A stretch of DNA of 6,361 nt, taken from assembly GCA_946637575.1 (NCBI GenBank), contig CAMPBJ010000062.1:1-6361 (forward strand). Reading direction: 5' to 3'. This DNA is from an uncultured Clostridia bacterium. Lineage in GTDB: Bacteria > Bacillota > Clostridia > Christensenellales > Borkfalkiaceae. The stretch's first letter is position 1. The number at the start of each line of letters is the position of its first letter. The notes under the pieces are model-generated. The model was given only the letters and a program-made list of their open reading frames with translations. It ran no database searches and was not told the DNA's origin. Positions 1 to 5,236 of this stretch are shown one piece after another. The translations under genes and the position numbers were made by a program.

Positions 1-99
1 GGAGTTTCCGCAACGGTCAGAAGACGGCTCGGCGATGATATCGAGGGCGCGTGCGGGCAGTTAAGGAGAAAATATTTAGGGGGAAACGGAGATGAGTAA
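1..99 (+). CDS. rlmN: RlmN, 23S rRNA (adenine-2503-C2)-methyltransferase, C-terminal end only
   Basis: Frame 1 is open from the left edge to the TAA at 97-99 and encodes 32 residues. It contains [20 protein letters not shown], which matches the conserved C-terminal motif of the radical-SAM enzyme RlmN (VRRxxGxDIxAACGQL). In this family the cysteine of ACGQL is the one that carries the transferred methyl group during C2 methylation of A2503 in 23S rRNA; here it is residue 18 of the fragment. The radical-SAM core lies outside the window. The last codons overlap the start of rpe by 8 bases (ATGAGTAA, 92-99), so the two genes are probably translationally coupled. The identification rests on a short but distinctive motif plus fitting synteny. 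Confidence 0.85.
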   Translation, partial: GVSATVRRRLGDDIEGACGQLRRKYLGGNGDE

Positions 100-748
100 C
101 GTAAAAATTGCGCCGTCTATTCTGTCCGCCGACTTTTCTAAAATAGGCGAGGAGACTGCAAGTATATCAAGTCAGGGTGCGGATTTAATACATCTTGACG
201 TTATGGACGGCGTTTTTGTAAAAAACATTACTTTCGGACCTAAACTTATTAAGGATATAAGAAAGTACTCCGATAAAACTTTCGACGCACACTTGATGAT
301 CGTTGAGCCGTGGAAATATATCGAAAGGTTTGCAGAGTCCGGCGCGGATATCATTACCGTACATTTTGAGGCGTGCGGGAACAGGCTGAAAGACACGTTA
401 AAAGCGATAAAATCGTTAGGGGTAAAGTGCGGCGCGGTTATAAATCCCGACACAGAAGTAAGGGAGATCAAAGACGTTATCGAAGATTGCGATATGCTTC
501 TTTTGATGAGTGTTTTCCCCGGATTCGGAGGGCAGAGTTTTATAGAAAGCGTACTTCCGAAGATAAGCGAGGCAAAAAAGCTTATCGACAGTACTGGTAA
601 AGATATAGACTTAGAGATCGACGGCGGAATTACGCTCGAAAACGTGTCGAAAGTCAAAGAACTCGGGGCGAACGTTATAGTTGCGGGTAATACTGTCTTT
701 AAGGCGGAAGACCGCGCGGAAGTAATAAAAAAACTTCGGGAGTTTTAA
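92..748 (+). CDS. rpe: Ribulose-phosphate 3-epimerase
   Basis: This 218-residue protein has the usual family length. It interconverts D-ribulose 5-phosphate and D-xylulose 5-phosphate in the cytosolic pentose phosphate pathway. The TIM-barrel landmarks are present in order: APSILSADF (7-15), HLDVMDG (34-40) with metal/catalytic H34 and D36, AHLM with metal ligand H67, PGFGGQ (143-148), and EIDGGI (175-180) with catalytic D177. The phosphate-binding end VAGNTVF follows. The loop normally reading MSVNPGFGGQ reads [10 protein letters not shown] here, a phenylalanine at a position usually occupied by a polar residue. ATG 92 is chosen because the APSILSADF motif sits at its normal distance from the N-terminus and because AGGGGG (79-84 region) and GGAG (88-91) lie upstream. 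The gene overlaps rlmN and is followed by spoVM, as in spore-forming Firmicutes, although thiN, which sits between them in Bacillus, is absent. Confidence 0.97.
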   Translation: MSNVKIAPSILSADFSKIGEETASISSQGADLIHLDVMDGVFVKNITFGPKLIKDIRKYSDKTFDAHLMIVEPWKYIERFAESGADIITVHFEACGNRLKDTLKAIKSLGVKCGAVINPDTEVREIKDVIEDCDMLLLMSVFPGFGGQSFIESVLPKISEAKKLIDSTGKDIDLEIDGGITLENVSKVKELGANVIVAGNTVFKAEDRAEVIKKLREF

Positions 749-766
749 CGATTCGGGGTTTTTTAG

Positions 767-774
767 CATAAAAT
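767..774 (+). promoter_or_regulatory. Possible sigma-E -10 element upstream of spoVM
   Basis: CATAAAAT at 767-774 matches 7 of 8 positions of the sigma-E (mother-cell sporulation) -10 consensus CATACAHT. The expected -35 region (about 746-753, TAACGATT) is a poor match. The predicted start near 781 would place the ribosome binding site AGAGGTG almost at the 5' end of the RNA. SpoVM is a mother-cell protein under sigma-E in Bacillus, which makes the match meaningful, but read-through from rpe is an equally possible source of transcript. Confidence 0.35.
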
Positions 775-791
775 AGATAAAGAGGTGTTTT

Positions 792-863
792 ATGAGAATT
801 ATCGTTATAAAGCCACCGAAGATAATAGGCAGGATTTTAAGAATCTTTGTCAAAAACAAATGA
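792..863 (+). CDS. spoVM: SpoVM, stage V sporulation protein M (23 residues)
   Basis: ATG 792 to TGA 861-863 encodes a 23-residue peptide beginning MRIIVIKPPKIIGRILRI. Aligned with Bacillus subtilis SpoVM (26 residues, MKFYTIKLPKFLGGIVRA), it keeps the basic residue 2, I6, K7, P9, K10, G13, I15 and R17. In B. subtilis, SpoVM is an amphipathic peptide made in the mother cell. It recognises the convex forespore membrane and anchors SpoIVA, the base of the spore coat; P9 and I6 are important for this. Residue 8 is also proline here, giving a PP pair before the helix. The C-terminus is three residues shorter but still basic (VKNK). A strong ribosome binding site, AGAGGTG, lies at 781-787. The neighbourhood (downstream of rpe, followed by a terminator and a convergent gene) matches the spoVM locus of Firmicutes. 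Below the usual size cut-off for gene calling. Confidence 0.88.
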   Translation: MRIIVIKPPKIIGRILRIFVKNK

Positions 864-889
864 AAAAAGACCGCGTTTGCGGTCTTTTT
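864..889. terminator. Bidirectional Rho-independent terminator
   Basis: An 11-bp stem (AAAAAGACCGC / GCGGTCTTTTT) closes a GTTT tetraloop at 875-878. The A-run on one side and the T-run on the other make it functional for both strands. It ends spoVM on the plus strand, starting directly after its stop codon. It also ends the convergent dehydrogenase gene on the minus strand, about 19 bases past that stop. Confidence 0.92.
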
Positions 890-907
890 AATATTTACTG
901 CTATTCG

Positions 908-1921
908 TTAAATCGTTTCGACGACGGTTTCGTGGACAAAATCCTTTTCAAGTAAGGTTTTATTCATATCGTCTAAAACGGTTTTTACGTCGTTATCTGA
1001 AACGCAGTTAATTTTAAGTCTTGAAATATCGACGGCGTCGTTCGCTAAAAGGTTGATCGCTGCTTCGGTGTTGTCGTATCCGTTATTTACGCAAACGATC
1101 TCAAGTTGTTTTTTAACCGCCTGATGGAACGAAAAAGACGCGTTTTTATTAGATTCGCCGGTATATATGACTTTTGCGCCGTAAGACGCGAGTGAAAACG
1201 CCTTGACGATCGGGATATCCGAGTTTGCCATATATACGACGTGGCTCGTCATCCTTCCGCCGGTGATGGAGAGGACTTCCTTTTGCCAGTTGTCTTCATC
1301 GCCCAAAACGTAATAGATCCCTGAATCTTTTGCCATTTTAAAACTATCTTCGTGCTGTGTACAAAGAATAGGAACAGCCTGATAATAGATAAGGATTTGC
1401 GAAAGAATAATGCCGAAATAGTTCGCTCCGACGACAGAAACGTAATCTCCCTTTTCAACGTGGAGTTTATCCACGATAGATACCGCAAGCGATATGTAGT
1501 CGATAAAGAGCGCTTTTAAGTCCGAAACGCTTTCGGGGAGTTGGAAAACGTCGCTGGGTTTTACGTTGGTAAAATCACGCAAAAACCCGTCGTAATCGAC
1601 GCCGGCTACTTTCATATCCGAGCAAGAACCGTACGCACCGTTCTGACAGTTGTTGCACTCGTTACAGGGGATATAAGGTCTTACGTAAACGTGAGTTCCG
1701 GGAGTAAGCGTGCTGTCGCTTGATTCCGAAACGATACCCGTTCCGTAACTACCCAAAGCAAAATCCGTCTGTTCGTTCGTGCCGTTGTAAGTCAAAACGT
1801 CGGAAATCGTTAGAAGACATTTTGTTATTTTTACTTTAGTAAGATTTTCTTCATTATTCTCGCCACGAGAGATATCTTCTCTTTCGATCGTAAGCGGTTT
1901 TTTAACTATCCAACCTTTCAT
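908..1921 (-). CDS. Medium-chain dehydrogenase/reductase family protein, catalytic zinc site degenerate
   Basis: This 337-residue protein is full length for the zinc alcohol dehydrogenase-type MDR superfamily: a GroES-like domain (about 1-130), a Rossmann domain (about 155-290) and a C-terminal return. The structural-zinc lobe is intact, with C86, C89, C92 and C100 in exact CxxCxxCx7C spacing, followed by the family-typical GVDYDGF. The catalytic-zinc site is not intact. Where the family has CGICGSD this protein has KCLLTISD, putting T38 at the ligand cysteine. Where it has GHE this protein has G57-S58-Y59. The usual IEPLA reads IDYIS (140-144). The nucleotide motif GxGxxG reads GANYFG (165-170). 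Ordinary zinc-dependent alcohol oxidation is therefore unlikely; it may be a non-catalytic paralogue or use different chemistry, and the substrate is unknown. ATG 1921 is the only plausible start and gives the typical MKGWIVKKP N-terminus, but it has no Shine-Dalgarno sequence. The frame is unbroken, which argues against a pseudogene. Confidence 0.85.
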   Translation of the reverse strand: MKGWIVKKPLTIEREDISRGENNEENLTKVKITKCLLTISDVLTYNGTNEQTDFALGSYGTGIVSESSDSTLTPGTHVYVRPYIPCNECNNCQNGAYGSCSDMKVAGVDYDGFLRDFTNVKPSDVFQLPESVSDLKALFIDYISLAVSIVDKLHVEKGDYVSVVGANYFGIILSQILIYYQAVPILCTQHEDSFKMAKDSGIYYVLGDEDNWQKEVLSITGGRMTSHVVYMANSDIPIVKAFSLASYGAKVIYTGESNKNASFSFHQAVKKQLEIVCVNNGYDNTEAAINLLANDAVDISRLKINCVSDNDVKTVLDDMNKTLLEKDFVHETVVETI

Positions 1922-1929
1922 CAGCAGCC

Positions 1930-1958
1930 ATTATAGTACAAACCTTAAAAAATTGCAA
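1930..1958 (-). promoter_or_regulatory. Sigma-A promoter of the dehydrogenase gene, predicted leaderless transcript
   Basis: Read on the minus strand there is a -35 box TTGCAA (1953-1958), a 17-base spacer and a perfect -10 box TATAAT (1930-1935). The ATG begins only 8 bases after the -10 box (1922-1929 is the gap). The expected transcription start, six to seven bases past the hexamer, falls at 1921-1923, on or beside the A of the ATG. No Shine-Dalgarno sequence exists in that gap, consistent with a leaderless mRNA. Confidence 0.75.
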
Positions 1959-1967
1959 ACGTTTTTC
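1953..1967. promoter_or_regulatory. Possible cre-like operator (CcpA/LacI-family palindrome) overlapping the -35 box
   Basis: TTGCAAACGTTTTTC resembles the catabolite-responsive element consensus (TGWAARCGYTWNCW). The left half and the central CG match well, with a perfect AAACGTTT palindrome at 1957-1964; the right edge matches poorly. It begins with the -35 box of the minus-strand dehydrogenase promoter, so a bound repressor would block RNA polymerase. No regulator gene is in the window, so this is a weak sequence-only call. Confidence 0.3.
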
Positions 1968-2035
1968 CGACGGTTTAGACTTTTTATCAAAATTAAAATT
2001 CTTTATATTAAATTTGTTTTTTGTCGTTTTATCAG

Positions 2036-2064
2036 TTGACTATTGACAGAAAATATAATATAAT
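2036..2064 (+). promoter_or_regulatory. Sigma-A promoter of rpmE
   Basis: The promoter consists of -35 TTGACT (2036-2041), a 17-base spacer and -10 TATAAT (2059-2064), with a predicted start near 2071. A second -35-like TTGACA at 2043-2048 has no TATAAT at proper spacing. The leader is short (about 24 bases) and carries the ribosome binding site AGAGGTG at 2084-2090. An 11-base inverted repeat, AGCAAATTGCT (2070-2080), lies right at the expected start. Confidence 0.8.
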
Positions 2065-2094
2065 ATTTTAGCAAATTGCTTTTAGAGGTGTAAT

Positions 2095-2304
2095 ATGAAA
2101 GAAGGAATTCATCCCGATTATCACGAAGTCACAGTTGTCTGTGCTTGCGGTGAAACTTTTAAAACCGGCACTACCAAGAAGACCGACGTTATAAAGGTTG
2201 ATATTTGCAGCAAATGTCATCCTTTCTTTACAGGTAAACAAAAACTCGTTGACACCGGTGGCCGTGTTGATAAATTCAACAAGAGATATAACAAAGCAAA
2301 TTAG
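2095..2304 (+). CDS. rpmE: 50S ribosomal protein L31 (zinc-binding type)
   Basis: This 69-residue protein is typical for type A L31, which sits in the central protuberance of the 50S subunit and helps bridge to the 30S head. It begins [12 protein letters not shown] and contains CACG (C16, C18) and [12 protein letters not shown] (C38, C41), the four-cysteine zinc-binding signature of the C+ form. The C-terminal [11 protein letters not shown] is equally conserved. C+ L31 is commonly a zinc reserve in bacteria that also carry a cysteine-free paralogue; no such paralogue is visible here. The gene has its own promoter, a strong ribosome binding site (AGAGGTG, 2084-2090) and its own terminator, so it can be expressed as a single-gene unit. 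Confidence 0.98.
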   Translation: MKEGIHPDYHEVTVVCACGETFKTGTTKKTDVIKVDICSKCHPFFTGKQKLVDTGGRVDKFNKRYNKAN

Positions 2305-2317
2305 TAGTTTTTTTCAC

Positions 2318-2355
2318 GGCTTTAAGGAATTTGTCAGGTCCTTAAAGCCTTTTTT
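2318..2355 (+). terminator. Rho-independent terminator after rpmE, possibly an attenuator for the downstream operon
   Basis: An 11-bp perfect stem, GGCTTTAAGGA (2318-2328) with TCCTTAAAGCC (2339-2349), closes a 10-base loop and is followed by six T residues (2350-2355). The next gene starts at 2372, leaving only 16 bases after the T-run, too short to hold a promoter. The downstream operon therefore probably depends on incomplete termination here or on a promoter inside rpmE. Confidence 0.92.
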
Positions 2356-2361
2356 ATAGTC

Positions 2362-2366
2362 AGGTG
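2362..2366 (+). promoter_or_regulatory. Ribosome binding site fixing a GTG start
   Basis: AGGTG lies 5 bases before GTG 2372. An in-frame TAG at 2357-2359 excludes any earlier start, and the first in-frame ATGs are inside the conserved GGQAVIEGVMMR motif. GTG is therefore the only start that gives a complete domain. Confidence 0.75.
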
Positions 2367-2371
2367 TTTCT

Positions 2372-4144
2372 GTGAAGAAAAAGAATTGTACCACGATAGG
2401 CGGTCAAGCGGTTATTGAAGGCGTTATGATGCGCAGTAGCCGTTCTATGGCGACCGCCGTTCGCGACGAAAACGGTAATATCCTTTTGGAGACTGAAAGA
2501 TTTAAACGTCCGAACAGCAAAGTCGGGAAGATACCGATCGTTCGCGGCGTCGTTTCTTTTTTTTCGTCGATGATAACGGGGGTGAAGATCCTTTCTCGTT
2601 CCGCAGAAGTGTTTGGCGAAGGCGAACCCACTAAATTTGAAAAATGGTGTGCTAAAACCTTAAAAATCAACGTTTTGAGCGTCGTTTCTTTTTTTTCAGT
2701 TGTTTTAGGGCTTGCGCTTGCCATTGCGCTTTTTATATTCGCCCCGCAAGGACTTCGTATTCTTGTTCTGGGTGAAAACCCGAACGTCTGGGCGCGTAAT
2801 TTTTTAGAAGGCGGATTTAAACTTATAATTTTCATCCTGTATATTCTTCTTAGTTCGCTCATCAAAGACGTTCGCAGGACTTTTATGTATCACGGTGCGG
2901 AGCATAAGACGATATCGTGTTTCGAAAGCGGACTTGCTCTTACCCCCGAAAACGCGAAAAAGTGTTCGAGAGTGCATAACCGTTGCGGTACGACGTTTAT
3001 CTTTTTTGTAATGTTTATAAGCATTATCGTGTTTGCACTGTTCGAGTCGCTTTTAGGGGCGAACGGGGTAAACCTTAACGGCTTTGTAAGGCTTTTATGT
3101 AAAATTGCGCTTTTACCGCTTGTTGCGGGGCTTTCTTACGAACTCTTAAAAGGTCTTGCAAAAACCGACTGCTGGGTATTTTATCCCATAAAAGCCCCGG
3201 GCTTACTTTTACAAAGACTTACGACGCGTGAACCCGATCTTGATATGATCGAAGTTGCGATAAGCGCGTTTAACCAAGTTATGCTTATGGATAGCGACGA
3301 GTCGATCGCTCCGCAAAAGTTCGATATTCCGTTTAGAGCGTATAAAATTACCGCCGAGGTCAGAGAAAAACTTTTAAATGCGGGGATCGACGAGAGCGCA
3401 GAGGCGGAGTGGATAGTTTCCTTATGCTCCGGGCTTTCACGTTCCGAGGCAAAAGGAAACGCGGTAATTGACGGAAAATCGCTTGAAAGAATAAGAATAA
3501 TAACGGACGAACGAATTACCGGTAGACCGCTTTGGTATTGTATAGGCGATACTGAATTTTACGGGTTTAAGATAAAAGTGGACGAACGCGTTTTGATTCC
3601 GAGACCTGAAACCGAGTTACTTGTAGAAAACACGCTTAAAGTTATTAATGGTGGCAGCGAAGTTTTAGATCTTTGTACGGGCAGCGGTGCGATCGCTATT
3701 GCGATTAACAAAAAGAGCGGAGCAAAAACGACCGCGGTCGATATAAGCGAAGACGCGCTCACTCTTGCAAAAGAGAACGCCGAAATTAACGGTGCGGACG
3801 TTGAATTTATAAAAAGCGATTTGTTCGGCGCGTTAGACGGCAGAAAGTTCGACGTCATCGTTTCTAACCCGCCATATATTAAGAGCGACGATATAAAAAC
3901 GCTCCAACGCGAAGTAAAGGATTTCGAACCTTTAATTGCGCTTGACGGCGGCGTTGACGGACTTGATTTTTACAGAATAATCGCAAAAAACGCGCCTCAA
4001 TATCTAAAAATCGGCGGCACGTTATTATTAGAGTGCGGAGTAGATGAGGCGGAAAAGATAAAAGGTCTTTTATCCGCGTTTTCAAGCGTCGAAATAATAA
4101 AAGATTACGAAAATATAGACAGAATCGTTAAGGCGGTGCTTTAA
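2372..4144 (+). CDS. prmC: Fusion protein: DUF1385/YqhQ-like membrane domain + PrmC release-factor glutamine methyltransferase
   Basis: One uninterrupted 590-residue frame. Residues 1 to about 303 form a complete DUF1385 (YqhQ-type) domain. Its hallmarks are GGQAVIEGVMMR (10-21), YHGAEHKTI (173-181), RCGTTF (204-209) and GLSYE (253-257), with membrane segments near 101-123, 147-164, 207-229 and 239-257. This family's function is unknown. Residues about 318-590 form a complete PrmC, which N5-methylates the GGQ glutamine of release factors using S-adenosylmethionine. It has a helical N-domain (about 321-385), GRPLWYCIGD (384-393), VLIPRPETELLVE (407-419), SAM motif VLDLCTGSGAIAI (431-443) and catalytic NPPY (499-502). 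Four membrane segments would keep the PrmC half on the same, presumably cytosolic, side as the N-terminus. ATGs at 3281 and 3287 near the junction have no ribosome binding site, so independent translation of PrmC looks unlikely. In many Clostridia the two domains are adjacent separate genes. The stop overlaps the prfA start (TAATG). Confidence 0.95.
   Translation: MKKKNCTTIGGQAVIEGVMMRSSRSMATAVRDENGNILLETERFKRPNSKVGKIPIVRGVVSFFSSMITGVKILSRSAEVFGEGEPTKFEKWCAKTLKINVLSVVSFFSVVLGLALAIALFIFAPQGLRILVLGENPNVWARNFLEGGFKLIIFILYILLSSLIKDVRRTFMYHGAEHKTISCFESGLALTPENAKKCSRVHNRCGTTFIFFVMFISIIVFALFESLLGANGVNLNGFVRLLCKIALLPLVAGLSYELLKGLAKTDCWVFYPIKAPGLLLQRLTTREPDLDMIEVAISAFNQVMLMDSDESIAPQKFDIPFRAYKITAEVREKLLNAGIDESAEAEWIVSLCSGLSRSEAKGNAVIDGKSLERIRIITDERITGRPLWYCIGDTEFYGFKIKVDERVLIPRPETELLVENTLKVINGGSEVLDLCTGSGAIAIAINKKSGAKTTAVDISEDALTLAKENAEINGADVEFIKSDLFGALDGRKFDVIVSNPPYIKSDDIKTLQREVKDFEPLIALDGGVDGLDFYRIIAKNAPQYLKIGGTLLLECGVDEAEKIKGLLSAFSSVEIIKDYENIDRIVKAVL
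2547..2697 (+). repeat. Two identical 19-base direct repeats with T8 runs inside the DUF1385 coding region
   Basis: GCGTCGTTTC followed by eight T and a C occurs at 2547-2565 and again at 2679-2697, 132 bases (44 codons) apart and in the same frame. Both copies encode VVSFFS (residues 60-65 and 104-109). Recombination between them would delete 44 codons without changing frame, and each T8 run is a potential slippage site. Confidence 0.8.
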
Positions 4145-5223
4145 TGTTTAAAAAACTTGATAAATTACTTGAACGTTACGATAAATTAAACGAACTCGTC
4201 GGTGATCCTAAGGTCATAGAGCGCATGGATGAGTGGAAGGCTTACACAAAGGAACTTGCCGATATAACCGAAACGGTCAATAAATATAAAGAGTACAAGA
4301 AAAACCAAAAGGACAAAGAGGACGCCGAGAGCATGCTCTCAACCGAAAAAGATCCCGAAATGAAGGCGCTTTTACAGGAAGAGATACTCTCTTGCAAAGA
4401 AAAGTCCGAAAAGATAGCGGGCGAACTCAGAGTTTTGCTTCTGCCTAAAGATCCTAACGATGACAAGAACGTTATCATGGAGATAAGGGCGGGCGCAGGC
4501 GGTGAAGAGGCAAGTCTTTTTGCTTACGAACTGTATAGACTTTACGTAAAGTATGCCGAGAAAAATCGCTGGAAAACGGAAGAAATCGACAATAACTCGA
4601 CAGAACTCGGCGGAATAAAAGAAGTCGTATTCTCGATATCCGGAAAGTCTGCTTACAGAAAGTTAAAGTTTGAAAGCGGCGTGCATAGGGTACAGCGCGT
4701 TCCGGAAACCGAGTCCCAAGGCAGAGTTCACACTTCGACGGTTACAGTCGCGGTTTTGCCCGAGGCAACCGACGTTGAAGTCAACATCGACGAAAAGGAT
4801 CTGCGTATAGACACTCTTCGATCTTCCGGTGCGGGCGGACAGCATATCAACAAGACCGAATCGTGCATCAGAATAACGCATATCCCGACGGGAATAGTTG
4901 TTTTATGTCAGGACGAGCGTTCGCAGACTAAAAACCGCGAAAAAGCGATGCGTGTTTTAAAGAGCAGACTATACGATTATTACCAGTCGCAGTACGACAA
5001 GGAGTACGCAGATCAACGTAAAAGTCAGGTAGGTACGGGCGACAGATCGGAAAGAATAAGAACTTACAACTTTCCGCAAGGAAGGGTAACCGATCACAGA
5101 ATAGGGCTGACGCTTTATAGTATAGATAACTTTATGATGGGTGATATCGACGAGATGGTCGAGGCGCTCAACATTGCAGACAGAGAGGCGAAACTTTCGG
5201 AAGGTTTCGACGATGAAGAATAA
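4144..5223 (+). CDS. prfA: Peptide chain release factor 1
   Basis: This 359-residue protein is standard for bacterial RF1, which reads UAA and UAG stop codons and triggers peptide release. The order is a coiled N-terminal domain (1-105), the RAGAGGEEA segment (115-123), the stop-codon recognition tripeptide P187-E188-T189 in VPETESQGRVHTS (the PxT motif of RF1, versus SPF in RF2), and the catalytic loop SSGAGGQHINKTES (227-240). In that loop Q233 is the glutamine methylated by PrmC. The C-terminal RSERIRTYNFPQGRVTDHR is also typical. The ATG overlaps the TAA of the upstream PrmC fusion gene by one base (TAATG). AAGGCGGTG just upstream, inside the fusion's last codons, serves as the ribosome binding site, so translation of modifier and substrate is likely coupled. 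Confidence 0.98.
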   Translation: MFKKLDKLLERYDKLNELVGDPKVIERMDEWKAYTKELADITETVNKYKEYKKNQKDKEDAESMLSTEKDPEMKALLQEEILSCKEKSEKIAGELRVLLLPKDPNDDKNVIMEIRAGAGGEEASLFAYELYRLYVKYAEKNRWKTEEIDNNSTELGGIKEVVFSISGKSAYRKLKFESGVHRVQRVPETESQGRVHTSTVTVAVLPEATDVEVNIDEKDLRIDTLRSSGAGGQHINKTESCIRITHIPTGIVVLCQDERSQTKNREKAMRVLKSRLYDYYQSQYDKEYADQRKSQVGTGDRSERIRTYNFPQGRVTDHRIGLTLYSIDNFMMGDIDEMVEALNIADREAKLSEGFDDEE

Positions 5224-5236
5224 CGGAGATTGACTT

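Noticed and set aside
172..657. Reverse-strand open frame of 161 codons antisense to rpe
   Set aside because: It is a mirror of the rpe coding sequence, with Ser/Ile-rich translation and no family resemblance.
730..746. Hairpin AAAACT-TCGGG-AGTTTT at the end of rpe as a possible terminator
   Set aside because: The stem is AT-rich and short, and no T-run follows directly; the nearby TTTTTT at 758-764 is too far away. The strong terminator is after spoVM.
611..859. Reverse-strand open frame of 82 codons antisense to the end of rpe and all but the last codon of spoVM
   Set aside because: It lies opposite two genes with clear motifs, has no ribosome binding site of note and no recognisable domain. 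It also has no independent promoter signal.
908..1921. Dehydrogenase as a pseudogene
   Set aside because: The frame is full length and unbroken, has a near-consensus promoter and a terminator, and keeps the exact spacing of the structural-zinc cysteines.
1922..2094. Riboswitch or small RNA in the divergent intergenic region
   Set aside because: Apart from the two promoters, the cre-like site and the short palindrome, the 173 bases are AT-rich and show no conserved aptamer-like pairing. The leaders on both sides are too short for a riboswitch.
2404..2865. Reverse-strand open frame of 153 codons antisense to the DUF1385 domain
   Set aside because: The sense strand encodes all conserved DUF1385 motifs here. 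The antisense frame has a low-complexity Ser/Thr/Lys-rich composition typical of a mirror frame.
3281..3289. ATG codons near the domain junction as a separate prmC start
   Set aside because: There is no Shine-Dalgarno sequence upstream of either ATG, and the preceding residues still belong to the DUF1385 C-terminal helix (IEVAISAFNQV).
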